A stretch of DNA of 44,447 bases, taken from Pelagibacteraceae bacterium AG-390-A02. Lineage in GTDB: Bacteria; Pseudomonadota; Alphaproteobacteria; Pelagibacterales; Pelagibacteraceae. The notes below the pieces were generated by a model. That model had not been told where the DNA came from and ran no database searches. It saw only the letters and a list, made by a program, of their open reading frames with translations. The translations under genes were made by a program, and so were the position numbers. Shown piece by piece: positions 1 through 10,351 of the stretch. The stretch's first letter is position 1. Each line of letters begins with the position of its first letter. The DNA is taken from contig QCGU01000007.1 in assembly GCA_003278165.1 (NCBI GenBank), forward strand, positions 1 through 44,447. The letters are read 5' to 3'.

Positions 1-2
1 CA

Positions 3-869
3 GGTATGGATATTTTTGGTAAGGAATTTCCAAAAAGAATGTTTGACGTGGGTATTGCCGAGCAGCATGCCGTTACTTTTGCTGCAGGTCTTGCAACAGA
101 AGGGTATAAACCTTATGCAGCTATCTATTCTACCTTTCTTCAAAGAGCTTATGATCAAGTTGTGCATGATGTGGCAATACAAAGCCTTCCTGTAAGATTT
201 GCAATTGATAGAGCTGGATTAGTTGGTGCAGATGGATCAACGCATGCAGGGTCTTTTGATATTACTTATTTGTCAACTTTACCAAATTTTATTGTGATGG
301 CAGCTAGTGATGAAGCTGAGTTAGTAAAAATGATTAATACTTCGGTTGATATTAATGATAAACCCAGTGCAATAAGATATCCTAGGGGAACTGGTATTGG
401 AGCTGAGCTTCCTTCAATAGAGGAAAAAATAGAGATAGGTAAAGGAAAAATTATTCAAGAAGGAACTCAGGTTTGTTTACTAAGTTTAGGAACTAGACTT
501 GAAGAATGTAAAGTAGCAGCAGAAGAATTGAAAGCAAAGGGTATTTCAACAACAATTATAGATGCAAGATTTGCTAAACCTTTAGATGAAGATTTAATTT
601 TAAAATCTGCAAGAGAACATGAATTGATGATTACAATTGAAGAAGGTTCTATAGGAGGTTTTGGTTCCCATGTTAAAAACTTATTAGCCGAAAAAGGAAT
701 ATTCGATAAAGGATTAAAATTTAGATCGATGACTCTTCCAGATGAATTTATAGAGCAAGATAATCCAAAAAAAATGTATGATATTGCTGGACTGAATAGT
801 CCTCAAATCACAAAAAAAGTATTAGAAGTTTTATTTAAAAAGGATTCAATTAGAGTAGTAAAAAACTAA
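3..869 (+). CDS. dxs: 1-deoxy-D-xylulose-5-phosphate synthase, C-terminal part (5' end outside window)
   Basis: The product makes 1-deoxy-D-xylulose 5-phosphate from pyruvate and glyceraldehyde 3-phosphate with thiamine diphosphate, the first step of the MEP isoprenoid pathway and a feeder for thiamine and pyridoxal synthesis. The reading frame is open from the window edge, so the ATG at 6 is internal. About 288 of the usual ~640 residues are present: the pyrimidine-binding transketolase domain with the [18 protein letters not shown] motif, whose Glu activates ThDP, and then the C-terminal transketolase domain ([14 protein letters not shown]). It ends 4 bp before the convergent aroC stop, with no obvious terminator in the gap. 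It is partial only because of the window edge. Confidence 0.97.
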   Translation, partial: GMDIFGKEFPKRMFDVGIAEQHAVTFAAGLATEGYKPYAAIYSTFLQRAYDQVVHDVAIQSLPVRFAIDRAGLVGADGSTHAGSFDITYLSTLPNFIVMAASDEAELVKMINTSVDINDKPSAIRYPRGTGIGAELPSIEEKIEIGKGKIIQEGTQVCLLSLGTRLEECKVAAEELKAKGISTTIIDARFAKPLDEDLILKSAREHELMITIEEGSIGGFGSHVKNLLAEKGIFDKGLKFRSMTLPDEFIEQDNPKKMYDIAGLNSPQITKKVLEVLFKKDSIRVVKN

Positions 870-873
870 CAAG

Positions 874-1956
874 CTATCCGCACTGAGCCTGATTCATCAG
901 ATAGTGATCTAATAAAACACAATTCATCATTGCTTCTCCAACTGGAACAGCCCTAATTCCTACACAAGGGTCATGTCTTCCTTTAACAGATATTGTAGTG
1001 TTTTTTCCAAATTTATTAATCGTTTTTCTTGTAGTTAAAATTGAAGATGTCGGTTTAACTGCAAATGATGCTATTATTTCTTGCCCTGAAGAAATTCCTC
1101 CTAAGATACCGCCTGCATTGTTAGAGTTAAATTTTAATTTATTATTTTTGGATGATATTTCATCTGAGTTTTGTTCACCACTTAGTTGTGCAGAATTCAT
1201 CCCAGCGCCAACATTTATTCCTTTAACTGCATTAATACTCATAAAAGCTGATGCAATGTCAGAATCTAATTTTGAATAAATAGGCGCACCAAGACCCGCT
1301 GGAATACCTCTTGCTCTAACCTCTATTACAGCTCCACATGATGACCCTGATTTTCTTACACCAAGTAAATATTTTTCCCATAATTTAATCATGGACTTAT
1401 CTGGACAAAAGAATGGATTTTTTGAAATAATTTTATCATTCCATTGTGACGTATCACATCCTAAGATTCCTAATTGAGTGACAGCACCTATAACTTTAAA
1501 TTTTTTTCCTAATTTTTTTTGAAGTACTAGTTTAGCTATAGCACCAGCCGCAACTCTTGAGGCTGTCTCTCTAGCTGAAGATCTTCCTCCACCTCTATAA
1601 TCTCTAATTCCATATTTTTTGAAATAGGTAAAGTCCGCATGACCTGGTCTAAATTTATCTTTTATATTTCCATAATCTTTAGATCTCATGTCTTTATTAT
1701 AAATAATTAGAGAAATTGGTGTGCCAGTAGTTTTTCCTTCAAATACACCTGAAAGTATTTGGACCTTATCGTCTTCTTTTCTTTGTGTGGTAAATTTTGA
1801 TTGTCCAGGTTTTCTTTTGTCTAATTCTAATTGAATATCTTTTTCATCTAGATTTATGTTTGGAGGACAACCGTCAACTATACAGCCAATAGCAAGACCG
1901 TGAGATTCACCCCAAGTTGTGAAACGAAATAGCTTTCCAAAAGTGTTAAATGACAT
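874..1956 (-). CDS. aroC: Chorismate synthase
   Basis: This enzyme converts 5-enolpyruvylshikimate 3-phosphate to chorismate using reduced FMN, the last step of the shikimate pathway. At 360 aa it is full length. Family signatures are visible: GESHG near residue 17, the [27 protein letters not shown] region near residues 103-129, and [17 protein letters not shown] near the C-terminus. The ATG start fits the family N-terminus ([20 protein letters not shown]). It diverges from pdxH with only 33 bp between start codons. A TATAAT box reading toward aroC ends 7 nt before its ATG, which suggests a leaderless transcript. Confidence 0.98.
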   Translation of the reverse strand: MSFNTFGKLFRFTTWGESHGLAIGCIVDGCPPNINLDEKDIQLELDKRKPGQSKFTTQRKEDDKVQILSGVFEGKTTGTPISLIIYNKDMRSKDYGNIKDKFRPGHADFTYFKKYGIRDYRGGGRSSARETASRVAAGAIAKLVLQKKLGKKFKVIGAVTQLGILGCDTSQWNDKIISKNPFFCPDKSMIKLWEKYLLGVRKSGSSCGAVIEVRARGIPAGLGAPIYSKLDSDIASAFMSINAVKGINVGAGMNSAQLSGEQNSDEISSKNNKLKFNSNNAGGILGGISSGQEIIASFAVKPTSSILTTRKTINKFGKNTTISVKGRHDPCVGIRAVPVGEAMMNCVLLDHYLMNQAQCG

Positions 1957-1989
1957 TATTTATATTATATAGATTATTTTGTTTAAATT

Positions 1990-2616
1990 ATGAATGAAAA
2001 AAACCAACTTGGTATCAACAGCTGCTTTTTAAATTTAGATGACCCAATTAAGTTATTTGAAATATGGATGGAAAAAGCTAAACAGACTGAACCAAATGAT
2101 CCAAATGCAGTTGCGCTAGCAACTTCAAGTAAAAATAATGTTCCATCTGTCAGAATGGTGCTCCTTAAGGGTTTTAATAAAGATGGATTTGTTTTCTATA
2201 CTAATTTAAATAGTCGAAAAGGTAATGAACTAAAGGAAAATCCTAACGCTTCAATGTGTTTTCATTGGAAAAGTCTTTTAAGACAAGTAAGAATTACTGG
2301 AACTGTATCATTAGTTTCTAATGATGTTGCAGATGAATATTATTCTTCGAGAGCATATGAAAGTAGAATTGGTGCATGGGCATCAAATCAGAGCCAAGAA
2401 TTAAAAAATAGAGATGAATTAATAAATTCAATTAAGGCGTATAAAAATAAATATTCTGATGAAACAAAAGTTCCTAGACCAAAACACTGGTCTGGATGGA
2501 ATTTAAATCCACAAAATATAGAGTTTTGGCTAGATGGAGAAAATAGAATTCATGAAAGATTACTCTATACAAAAAGCCAGAATGGATTATGGGATAAATC
2601 TTTATTAAGTCCTTAA
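1990..2616 (+). CDS. pdxH: Pyridoxamine/pyridoxine 5'-phosphate oxidase
   Basis: This FMN-dependent oxidase makes pyridoxal 5'-phosphate from the pyridoxamine or pyridoxine phosphate forms. The 208-aa product has the usual length and features: FMN-binding split barrel from about residue 40 (SVRMVLLKGFNKDGFVFYTN, then NSRKGNEL), the RQVRITG segment near 100, and the C-terminal dimerisation part with PRPKHWSGW and the substrate-binding RIHER. The C-terminal tail reads WDKSLLSP where many homologs have W...RLxP. It is divergent from aroC and its 3' end overlaps the convergent polyprenyl synthase gene by 4 bp. The short AT-rich gap with aroC must carry both promoters. Confidence 0.96.
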   Translation: MNEKNQLGINSCFLNLDDPIKLFEIWMEKAKQTEPNDPNAVALATSSKNNVPSVRMVLLKGFNKDGFVFYTNLNSRKGNELKENPNASMCFHWKSLLRQVRITGTVSLVSNDVADEYYSSRAYESRIGAWASNQSQELKNRDELINSIKAYKNKYSDETKVPRPKHWSGWNLNPQNIEFWLDGENRIHERLLYTKSQNGLWDKSLLSP

Positions 2617-3626
2617 AAATTTCTCGCTAAACTGAAAGATGTAAGTTTTTTAAGAATTTCTTTTTCTTTAGTATCCCTGAACACACTTAAAGAATTTGAT
2701 GCTAAATTAATATAGTGCTGAGCTTTTTGGTAGCATTCATTTATAATCTTATATTTATTAATCAAAGATATAATATTATTTAAATCTTCTTTTGTTCTCT
2801 CTTTTTGATTAAATATTTCTTTTAGCCTATTTTTTTCATCGTTTTTTAATTTTTGGTAAAGCAGGATTATTGGCAAAGTCACCTTTCCTTCAAAAAAATC
2901 TTTTCCTATTTTTTTTCCAAATAACTTTAATTCAGAATTATAATCTAATGTGTCATCTGCAATTTGAAAAGTTAACCCTAAATTCCTTCCATAAAATTCT
3001 AGTGCATCTTTTTCTTTATTTTCTACTTCAGCTAAAATTGCACCTACTTTTGTTGAAGCGGCAAATAGTTCTGCAGTTTTGGCAGAGATAATTTTTAGAT
3101 ATGTTTCTTCAAGCATATCAACTTCATTATTATGTTGTAGTTGTAATACTTCTCCCTGGGCAATTTTAGATGAAGTTGATGATAATAATTTTAATACCTC
3201 TGAGTTTCCATCTTCCACCATCATCTCAAAGCATCTACTTAAGAGATAATCTCCAATTAAAACCGAGGAATGATTACTCCAAACTTTATTTAAAGTTTCT
3301 TTACCTCTTCTAATCTCACCTTCATCGATAACATCATCATGCATCAAAGTTGCACTATGAATAAGTTCTACACAAGCTGCTAAATTTACGTCTCTTGAAC
3401 CTTTTGAGTAACCACATAACTTAGCACTTCCTAATGTCAATAAAGCCCTAAGTCTTTTGCCACCAGTTTCTATATGATAATTAGTCATTTTTTGAACTAA
3501 TTGAACATCACTAATTAATTTGGATTTTATCCTTTCTTCAGTCAAAGCTAGTTTTTCTTCAACAGAATCCCTCAATTGGAAATATGAATTATTTATCTGG
3601 TTTTTAAGCTGTACGACGGTTCCCAT
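2613..3626 (-). CDS. ispB: Trans-polyprenyl diphosphate synthase, long-chain (octa-/decaprenyl, quinone side chain)
   Basis: The enzyme adds isopentenyl units to an allylic diphosphate to build the quinone side chain. At 337 aa it has the all-alpha prenyltransferase fold and both Asp-rich motifs: DDVID at residues 97-101 (first DDxxD) and DDTLD at 224-228 (second). GGKRLR at 55-60 is the IPP-binding segment. The exact chain length cannot be read from the sequence; octaprenyl or decaprenyl is inferred from family and lineage. An alternative role in undecaprenyl synthesis is unlikely, because that enzyme is cis-type. A TATATT box 14 nt before the ATG is a plausible -10 element. Confidence 0.92.
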   Translation of the reverse strand: MGTVVQLKNQINNSYFQLRDSVEEKLALTEERIKSKLISDVQLVQKMTNYHIETGGKRLRALLTLGSAKLCGYSKGSRDVNLAACVELIHSATLMHDDVIDEGEIRRGKETLNKVWSNHSSVLIGDYLLSRCFEMMVEDGNSEVLKLLSSTSSKIAQGEVLQLQHNNEVDMLEETYLKIISAKTAELFAASTKVGAILAEVENKEKDALEFYGRNLGLTFQIADDTLDYNSELKLFGKKIGKDFFEGKVTLPIILLYQKLKNDEKNRLKEIFNQKERTKEDLNNIISLINKYKIINECYQKAQHYINLASNSLSVFRDTKEKEILKKLTSFSLARNF

Positions 3627-3672
3627 ATTAATTTTAAATTAATATAAATAAGCTATATTTATTACTTATCAT

Positions 3673-3700
3673 TTGACGCACCTATTTCTTCAATTATAAG
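3673..3700 (+). promoter_or_regulatory. Sigma70-type promoter for the S49 peptidase / glyQS / ppdK run
   Basis: A TTGACG -35 box at 3673-3678 is followed after 16 bp by TATAAG at 3695-3700, 40 bp before the peptidase ATG. It is the best promoter match in the 114-bp gap between two divergent genes. A second AT box (TATAAT near 3710) lies just downstream. No experimental support is available. Confidence 0.5.
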
Positions 3701-3740
3701 TAGTCTTTATAATCAACTAAATATTCTGTAAGAGATAAAT

Positions 3741-4544
3741 ATGTTCTCCTTTTTAAAAAAGAAAAAAATTGTTTCGCATATTAAATTAAATGGCGTCATT
3801 GGTAATGCTGGTAAATTTAAGCAAGGTATTGATTTTGCAGGACAGGAAGAAATTATTAAAAAAGCTTTTTCACTAAAAAAAGCTACCGCAGTAGCAATAT
3901 CAATCAATTCTCCAGGAGGTTCACCTGTGCAGTCACATTTAATTTATAGTTTTATTCGTCAGCAAGCAAAAAAAAGTAATAAGAAAGTTATTTTTTTTGC
4001 AGAAGATGTTGCAGCATCTGGCGGGTATCTTATTTCTTGTGCTGGAGATGAAATTTATGCAAATTCAAGTTCAATTATTGGGTCTATAGGGGTTATATAT
4101 TCATCATTTGGTTTTACTGAATTAATTAAGAAAATAGGTGTTGAGAGAAGAGTTCACACAGCTGGAAAGAATAAGAGCACACTTGATCCTTTTATGGAAG
4201 AAAAGGAAGAAGATATTCAAAGACTTAAAAATATTCAATTAGATTTACATCAAGATTTCATAAATGTAGTTGAAAAAAGTCGTGGAGCAAAATTAAATAA
4301 AATAGAAGTAGAGTTATTTTCTGGTGAATTTTGGTCAGGTTCTAGAGCTAAGAAATTAGGATTAATAGATGGAATAGGAGATGCTCATGAAATCTTAAAA
4401 GAAAAGTTTGGTGAAGATGTCGTAATTAAAAAATTTGAAAAGACAAAAGGGTGGTTAAGTCAAAAACTTTCATCTTCAAATCATATTGACCAATTTGCAA
4501 ATATTTTAGATGAAAGATCAATCTGGCAAAGATATGGTTTCTAA
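3741..4544 (+). CDS. S49 family serine peptidase (SppA/SohB-like), short form
   Basis: This is a Ser-Lys dyad peptidase of the ClpP-fold S49 family, which cuts signal peptides or membrane protein remnants. The 267-aa product is the single-domain short form, less than half the length of E. coli SppA. The nucleophile is probably Ser93 in [10 protein letters not shown] and the base Lys145 in [11 protein letters not shown]. The oxyanion-region motif SINSPGGSP is at about 54-62. No convincing N-terminal membrane helix is seen (it starts MFSFLKKKK), so membrane attachment is uncertain. The gene opens a run with glyQ, whose start lies inside its 3' end. Confidence 0.9.
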   Translation: MFSFLKKKKIVSHIKLNGVIGNAGKFKQGIDFAGQEEIIKKAFSLKKATAVAISINSPGGSPVQSHLIYSFIRQQAKKSNKKVIFFAEDVAASGGYLISCAGDEIYANSSSIIGSIGVIYSSFGFTELIKKIGVERRVHTAGKNKSTLDPFMEEKEEDIQRLKNIQLDLHQDFINVVEKSRGAKLNKIEVELFSGEFWSGSRAKKLGLIDGIGDAHEILKEKFGEDVVIKKFEKTKGWLSQKLSSSNHIDQFANILDERSIWQRYGF

Positions 4545-5406
4545 ATCAAAAGAGAAAATTCTTACATTTCAAGATACAATTTTAAATCTTCAAAAGTTTT
4601 GGAGTAAAAAAGGATGTGTAGTTCTCCAACCTTATGACATGGAAGTAGGAGCAGGCACATTTCATCCAGCAACTACATTGAGGTCATTAGGGGCTAAACC
4701 TTGGAAGACAGCATATGTGCAGCCATCAAGAAGACCCACAGATGGAAGGTATGGAGATAATCCAAATAGACTTCAACATTATTATCAGTTTCAAGTTCTT
4801 ATAAAACCTTCACCTGAAAATATTAAAAAACTTTACCTCAATAGTTTATCATCTATAGGAATTGATTATGCAGATCACGATATAAGATTTGTAGAAGACG
4901 ACTGGGAAAGCCCAACACTGGGTGCTGCTGGTCTTGGTTGGGAGGTATGGTGTGATGGCATGGAAATTACACAATTTACTTATTTTCAACAGATGGCAGG
5001 GTTTGAGTGCAAACCTGTTTCTGTTGAAATTACATATGGATTAGAAAGAATATGTATGTTTATTCAGCAACAAAAAAATGTCTACGATCTGTTATGGAAT
5101 GATGATGGCATAAAATATAAAGAAGTATTTCATCAAGCTGAGAAAGAATTTTCGGCGTATAATTTTGAACATGCGAATGTAGAAACACTTTTAAAAATGT
5201 TTGATATGCACGAGTCGGAAGCAAAGTCATTAGTTGAAAAAAAAATTTCATTACCAGCCTATGATCAATGTTTAAAAGCAAGCCATGTATTTAATATATT
5301 AGATGCACGTGGAGCAATTAGCGTTGCTCAAAGAGCAGGATATATTGCAAGAATAAGAGATATTACAAAATTAGCTGCTAGTATTTGGTTAGATAGTCAA
5401 AAATAA
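4534..5406 (+). CDS. glyQ: Glycyl-tRNA synthetase alpha subunit
   Basis: The catalytic subunit of the alpha2beta2 bacterial glycyl-tRNA synthetase, a class II enzyme that charges tRNA-Gly. Diagnostic sequence: [35 protein letters not shown] and [26 protein letters not shown], all family hallmarks. I chose the ATG at 4534 (MVSKSKEK, 290 aa); an in-frame ATG at 4510 would add 8 residues and lengthen the overlap with the upstream peptidase gene from 11 to 35 bp. The stop overlaps the glyS start as TAATG, giving translational coupling that suits 1:1 subunit synthesis. Confidence 0.97.
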   Translation: MVSKSKEKILTFQDTILNLQKFWSKKGCVVLQPYDMEVGAGTFHPATTLRSLGAKPWKTAYVQPSRRPTDGRYGDNPNRLQHYYQFQVLIKPSPENIKKLYLNSLSSIGIDYADHDIRFVEDDWESPTLGAAGLGWEVWCDGMEITQFTYFQQMAGFECKPVSVEITYGLERICMFIQQQKNVYDLLWNDDGIKYKEVFHQAEKEFSAYNFEHANVETLLKMFDMHESEAKSLVEKKISLPAYDQCLKASHVFNILDARGAISVAQRAGYIARIRDITKLAASIWLDSQK

Positions 5407-7472
5407 TGTCTGAATTTTTCTTAGAATTGTTTAGTGAGGAAATACCTTCAAATTTACAAAAAAATTTAAGAGAAAATTTACTTAAAAGTTTTAATGAATT
5501 TTTTTTAGAAAAATCTATTAAATTTAAAAAAAGTTCATCTTACTCAACACCCAATAGGTTATTAATTTTGTTTGAGGGAGTTGAAAAGAAGATAGTTTTA
5601 AATTCCGAGGAAATAAAAGGTCCGAGTACAAAGTCTCCAGATGCTGCGTTGGAGGGATTTGTGAGATCAAATGGTGTTTCAAAAAAAGAATTGTTTATAA
5701 AAAAAACAGATAAAGGTGAGTTCTATTTTTATAAAACTAGATCAAAAAAATTAGATACTCACAACTTATTAGAAGAAGCCATACCTCAAATACTGAATAA
5801 AATTCAATGGAAAAAGTCAATGAAATGGTCAAATTATGAACTATTTTGGGGTAGGCCATTAAAATCTATCTTATCCATCTTTGATAAAAAAAAACTTAAT
5901 TTTAAATTTCATCATCTCATTTCATCTAACTCGACATTTGTAGATAAAGAATTTGAAGAAAAGAAAAAACTATTTTCAGACTTTAAATCTTATAAAAATT
6001 TTTTTAAAAAAATGGATATACTTATCGATCACACTGAGAGAAAAGATTTAATTGAAAAAAAATTCGATATTATTTTAAAAAAAAGAAATATAAATATTGA
6101 CAGCAGTCCCAAGCTTCTTCAGGAAGTAGTCGATTTAACTGACCAACCTAACGTAATTGTTTGTGAATTTGATAAAAAATTTTTAAATATACCTAAAGAG
6201 ATTTTAATAATAACCATGCAACATCACCAAAAGTATTTTCCTACTTTCGATAAAAAAGGAAACATTACAAATCAATTTTTGGTAGTAGCAAATAATAAAG
6301 ATAAAAAAGGATTAATTAAATTAGGAAATGAAAGAGTAGTTGAAGCAAGATTAAGTGATGCAAAATTTTTCTGGCAAAAAGATAAAGCTCAAAACATGGT
6401 TAAAAAAATTTCTGATTTAAAATTAATGAATTATTTCAAAGGTCTTGGAAATTATTTTGATAAAGCTCAAAGAATGAGAAAGCTTGGTGCCATTATTTCT
6501 GATGAGTTATTAATTAGCAAAGAAAAAGTAGAATTATCAGCATCGATAAGCAAAGTAGACTTGTTATCTGAATTGGTTGGTGAATTTCCAGAACTTCAAG
6601 GGATTATGGGAGGTTATTTTGCAAATGTGCAAGGTTTTGATAAAGAAATATCACTTGCTGTTAGTGAGCAATATTTACCCGTTGGATCTGGAACAAAAAT
6701 TCCAAAAAAACCTTATAGCATTGCTTTATCATTAGCTGACAAAATTGATACTTTAGTTGGATTTTTTGGTGTAAACCAAAAACCAACAAGTTCTAAGGAT
6801 CCTTTTGCTTTAAGAAGATTAGCACTAGCGATTGTTAGAATTATCATTGAAAATAAAAAGGATTTTAAAATAAGAGATTTAATAAATTATTCTTCAAGTT
6901 TGTATCAGGATCAAGGATTTGAATTTGAGAATAAATCTTTACAAAAAGAATTACTAGATTTTCTTTTAGATAGGTTGAAATATTATATGAAGGAGGAAGC
7001 TATCCGAAATGATATAATTCAAGCTTCAATAAGTTCTTCTAACTTAGATCGATCTGTAATTATTTTTAATAAAGCAAAAAATTTAAATAAAATAATCAAT
7101 AAACAAAATGGAATAGATATAATTGCAAGCTATAAAAGAGCATCAAATATTTTAGAAAGTGAGTTAAAAAAAGATAAAATCGAATTATCTAATACAACCG
7201 ACCCTGGCATTTTTAAAACTGAGCTTGAAAAAAATTTATTTAAAAAAATTATTGAATTGAGGAAATATTTTTCAAGTATTAATAATGATGAAAATTTTGT
7301 TCAAACATTGGACAATTTAACAAGTATTAAAAGAGAGGTATTTGATTTTTTTGATAATGTTATTGTGAATGAGGATGATTTGGTAATCAAGAAAAATAGG
7401 CTAGAACTAATTCAAATGATGTGTAAAACATTCGACAATTATGTTAACTTTTCTCTAATCGAGTCCAATTAA
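5406..7472 (+). CDS. glyS: Glycyl-tRNA synthetase beta subunit
   Basis: The tRNA-binding subunit paired with GlyQ. At 688 aa it is of normal length. It opens with the typical FFLELFSEEIPSNLQ, carries TPNRLLILFEG and KSMKWSN.ELFWGRPL in the N-terminal body, MQHHQKYFP near residue 273, the central EFPELQGIMGGYFANV segment, and GTKIPKKPYSIALSLADKIDTLVGFF with SSKDPFALRR before the C-terminal DALR-like anticodon-binding part. Lysine content is very high, as expected from AT-driven codon drift. It overlaps glyQ and ppdK by one base each (TAATG both times), so glyQ, glyS and ppdK are probably one transcript. Confidence 0.97.
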   Translation: MSEFFLELFSEEIPSNLQKNLRENLLKSFNEFFLEKSIKFKKSSSYSTPNRLLILFEGVEKKIVLNSEEIKGPSTKSPDAALEGFVRSNGVSKKELFIKKTDKGEFYFYKTRSKKLDTHNLLEEAIPQILNKIQWKKSMKWSNYELFWGRPLKSILSIFDKKKLNFKFHHLISSNSTFVDKEFEEKKKLFSDFKSYKNFFKKMDILIDHTERKDLIEKKFDIILKKRNINIDSSPKLLQEVVDLTDQPNVIVCEFDKKFLNIPKEILIITMQHHQKYFPTFDKKGNITNQFLVVANNKDKKGLIKLGNERVVEARLSDAKFFWQKDKAQNMVKKISDLKLMNYFKGLGNYFDKAQRMRKLGAIISDELLISKEKVELSASISKVDLLSELVGEFPELQGIMGGYFANVQGFDKEISLAVSEQYLPVGSGTKIPKKPYSIALSLADKIDTLVGFFGVNQKPTSSKDPFALRRLALAIVRIIIENKKDFKIRDLINYSSSLYQDQGFEFENKSLQKELLDFLLDRLKYYMKEEAIRNDIIQASISSSNLDRSVIIFNKAKNLNKIINKQNGIDIIASYKRASNILESELKKDKIELSNTTDPGIFKTELEKNLFKKIIELRKYFSSINNDENFVQTLDNLTSIKREVFDFFDNVIVNEDDLVIKKNRLELIQMMCKTFDNYVNFSLIESN

Positions 7473-10132
7473 TGACTAAACTCATATTAAATTTTAATTC
7501 GAAACAATCAAAAAGTATTAAAAATCCTAAAAATTTTTTAGGTGGAAAAGGCGCCAATCTTTCTGAAATGGGTAGAATGGGATTACCAGTTCCTCCTGGT
7601 TTTACAATATCTACTAAAGTTTGTGAGATTTTCTATAAACATAAGAAAAAATTGAATAACAATTTAATTTCTCAAATTAAAAAAGAATTAAAAATTATAG
7701 AAAAAGATGTTTCTAAAAAATTTGGAGACCTAAAAAATCCTTTGTTATTATCTGTTAGATCGGGTGCAAGAGTATCTATGCCAGGAATGATGGATACAAT
7801 TCTTAATTTAGGTTTGAATGATAAAACGGTGAACGCGTTAGCTGTGAAAACCTCCAATGGGCGATTTGCTAAAGACAGTTACAGACGATTTATTCAAATG
7901 TATGGAAACGTTGTGATGGGAGTAGAGAGCTATCATTTTGAAGAGCTAATAGAAAATTATAAATTAACAAAGGGTGTTTTGTTAGACACTGACTTAGATG
8001 AAAATGATTGGGATGGTTTAATTGAAGATTTTAAAAGAACAGTAAAAGAAAAGACAAAAAAAGAGTTTCCACAAGATGTATTTCAACAACTATTTGGAGC
8101 AATTAGCGCTGTATTTCTATCATGGGAAAGTAATAGAGCAAAAGTCTATAGAAAATTAAATCAAATACCAGCAGAATGGGGAACAGCAGTCAACGTTCAA
8201 TCAATGGTTTTTGGTAATATGGGTGATGATTGTGCTACCGGAGTTGTATTTACAAGAAATCCATCAGATGGATCAAATGAAATATATGGTGAGTACTTAA
8301 TTAATGCACAAGGTGAGGATGTTGTTGCTGGTACAAGAACACCTCAATATATAACTAAGAAGGCAAGAAAAAATGCTAAAGTTGAAGAGCCTTCAATGGA
8401 GGAGTCTTTGCCAAAAGTTTTCAATGAATTAAAAAAAATTTTAAAGAAATTGGAAAAACATTACAAAGATATGCAAGATGTAGAGTTTACGGTTGAGAAT
8501 AATAAACTTTGGATGCTTCAAACTAGATCAGGAAAAAGAACTGCAAAATCTGCAGTAAAGATTGCAGTTGATATGGTTAAGGAAAAATTAATATCAAAAA
8601 AAGAAGCAGTATTAAGAATTGATCCAAATTCTTTAGACACTCTTTTGCATCCTACACTTGATGAAAAGAGTACAATTAATGTAATAGCAAATGGTTTGCC
8701 TGCATCTCCAGGAGCAGCAAGTGGGAAAGTGGTATTTACTTCAGAAGAAGCTGAAAGATTAACTTCGATGATGCAAGACACTATCTTAGTAAGAGTAGAA
8801 ACGTCACCTGAAGATATACAAGGAATGCATGCTGCAAAAGGAATTTTGACGGCCAGAGGAGGAATGACGAGTCATGCTGCGGTAGTTGCAAGAGGCATGG
8901 GAAGACCATGCGTATCTGGCTCAAGTGAAATTGATATAAATTATGAGATGAAAACATTCAAAACATCCTCAATGGAAATTAAAGAAGGAGACATCATTAC
9001 TATAGATGGATCAACTGGTAGAATTATTTCAGGAAGTGTGGCAACAGTTAAACCAGAGATATCTGGAGATTTTTCCAAAATAATGACTTGGGCTGATAGT
9101 TTTAGAAAATTAAATATTAGAACAAATTCTGAAACACCTAAGGATACTAAAACAGCAAAAGATTTTGGAGCTGAAGGAATTGGTCTTTGCAGAACTGAAC
9201 ATATGTTTTTTGATGAAGAAAGAATTTTATCAGTAAGGGAAATGATTTTATCGAAGACTAAAGAAGATAGATCAACTGCATTAATAAAGCTTTTACCTCA
9301 TCAAAAAAAGGATTTTATAGAAATATTTAAAATTATGAGTGGATTACCAGTTACAGTAAGATTGTTAGATCCACCTCTTCATGAGTTTTTGCCTCGAACA
9401 GATAAAGAGATTAATGAAGTTGCAAATATTGTTAATCTTCCACTTAAAGAAGTAGAATCTAGAATTGATGAATTGTATGAACAAAATCCCATGTTGGGTC
9501 ATAGAGGATGTAGACTTGGAATATCTTTCCCTGAAATATATGAAATGCAATGCAGAGCAATATTTGAAGCTTTAGCTGAGCTTAAAAAAGAAAAAATTAA
9601 ATCTGCTTTTCCAGAAATTATGATCCCACTAGTGTCAACTGAAGCAGAAATAAAAATTATGAAAGATTTAGTAATTAGAATTGCAAGTGAAGTTCAAAAA
9701 GAGCATAAATTAAAAATTGAGTTTATGGTAGGTACGATGATTGAACTTCCTAGAGCAGCTATAAAAGCGAAAGATATTGCAAAACATGCTGAATTTTTTA
9801 GTTTTGGAACTAATGATTTAACTCAAACTACATTTGGAATAAGCAGAGATGATAGTGGAAAATTTTTAAATGATTATTTAGATAACAAAATTTTTTCAAT
9901 TGATCCGTTTATTTCGATAGATGATGGAGTTGGAGATTTAATAAAAATAGCTGTTGAAAAGGGAAAAAGTCAAAATAAAAATATAAAACTTGGAATTTGT
10001 GGCGAACACGGTGGTGATCCAAACAGTATTTTATTTTGCTCAAAAGCAGGATTAAATTACGTTTCTTGTTCTCCATACAGAGTACCTGTAGCAAGATTAG
10101 CTGCTGCACAAGCTGAATTAAAGAATAAATAG
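7472..10132 (+). CDS. ppdK: Pyruvate, phosphate dikinase
   Basis: The enzyme interconverts pyruvate + ATP + Pi and phosphoenolpyruvate + AMP + PPi. At 886 aa it is full length. Domains in order: N-terminal ATP-grasp domain (GGKGANLSEMGRMGLPVPPGF; SVRSGARVSMPGMMDTILNLG), the phosphohistidine swivelling domain with GGMTSHAAVVARGMG (phospho-acceptor His468), and the C-terminal PEP/pyruvate TIM barrel with GTNDLTQTTFGISRDD and GICGEHGGDP (general acid/base Cys843). The start codon overlaps the glyS stop. In a heterotroph it probably serves as a reversible PEP/pyruvate switch that uses PPi. No PDRP regulatory gene is seen nearby. Confidence 0.98.
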   Translation: MTKLILNFNSKQSKSIKNPKNFLGGKGANLSEMGRMGLPVPPGFTISTKVCEIFYKHKKKLNNNLISQIKKELKIIEKDVSKKFGDLKNPLLLSVRSGARVSMPGMMDTILNLGLNDKTVNALAVKTSNGRFAKDSYRRFIQMYGNVVMGVESYHFEELIENYKLTKGVLLDTDLDENDWDGLIEDFKRTVKEKTKKEFPQDVFQQLFGAISAVFLSWESNRAKVYRKLNQIPAEWGTAVNVQSMVFGNMGDDCATGVVFTRNPSDGSNEIYGEYLINAQGEDVVAGTRTPQYITKKARKNAKVEEPSMEESLPKVFNELKKILKKLEKHYKDMQDVEFTVENNKLWMLQTRSGKRTAKSAVKIAVDMVKEKLISKKEAVLRIDPNSLDTLLHPTLDEKSTINVIANGLPASPGAASGKVVFTSEEAERLTSMMQDTILVRVETSPEDIQGMHAAKGILTARGGMTSHAAVVARGMGRPCVSGSSEIDINYEMKTFKTSSMEIKEGDIITIDGSTGRIISGSVATVKPEISGDFSKIMTWADSFRKLNIRTNSETPKDTKTAKDFGAEGIGLCRTEHMFFDEERILSVREMILSKTKEDRSTALIKLLPHQKKDFIEIFKIMSGLPVTVRLLDPPLHEFLPRTDKEINEVANIVNLPLKEVESRIDELYEQNPMLGHRGCRLGISFPEIYEMQCRAIFEALAELKKEKIKSAFPEIMIPLVSTEAEIKIMKDLVIRIASEVQKEHKLKIEFMVGTMIELPRAAIKAKDIAKHAEFFSFGTNDLTQTTFGISRDDSGKFLNDYLDNKIFSIDPFISIDDGVGDLIKIAVEKGKSQNKNIKLGICGEHGGDPNSILFCSKAGLNYVSCSPYRVPVARLAAAQAELKNK

Positions 10133-10142
10133 AGAGAATTTT

Positions 10143-10349
10143 ATGAAGGGATATAGATTTATTACAGATGATGACACATCAAAATTTTGTAATCGAGTGA
10201 CAGAAGCTTTGTCAAATGGTTGGACTTTATATGGCGAGCCAAAAATGACATTTGATATAAAGAGAGGTGTTATGCGTTGTGGACAAGCAGTAATAAAAGA
10301 TTCACCTAAAAAAAAATACTCAAAAAAAATTAATTTATCATCAATTTAA
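10143..10349 (+). CDS. DUF1737 domain small protein
   Basis: A 68-aa protein with the DUF1737 look: YRFITDDDTSKFCNRVTEALSNGWTLYGEPKMTFD, then VMRCGQAVIKD and a lysine-rich tail. The function of the family is not known to me. A purine-rich AGAGAG lies 7 nt before the ATG, and the gene begins 10 bp after the ppdK stop, so it is likely co-transcribed with ppdK. Its stop codon is only a few bases from the 3' end of the convergent tmRNA gene. Confidence 0.8.
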   Translation: MKGYRFITDDDTSKFCNRVTEALSNGWTLYGEPKMTFDIKRGVMRCGQAVIKDSPKKKYSKKINLSSI

Positions 10350-10351
10350 AG

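Noticed and set aside
998-1279. 93-codon open frame on the plus strand inside aroC
   Set aside because: It is antisense to conserved chorismate synthase sequence and has no ribosome site or family features.
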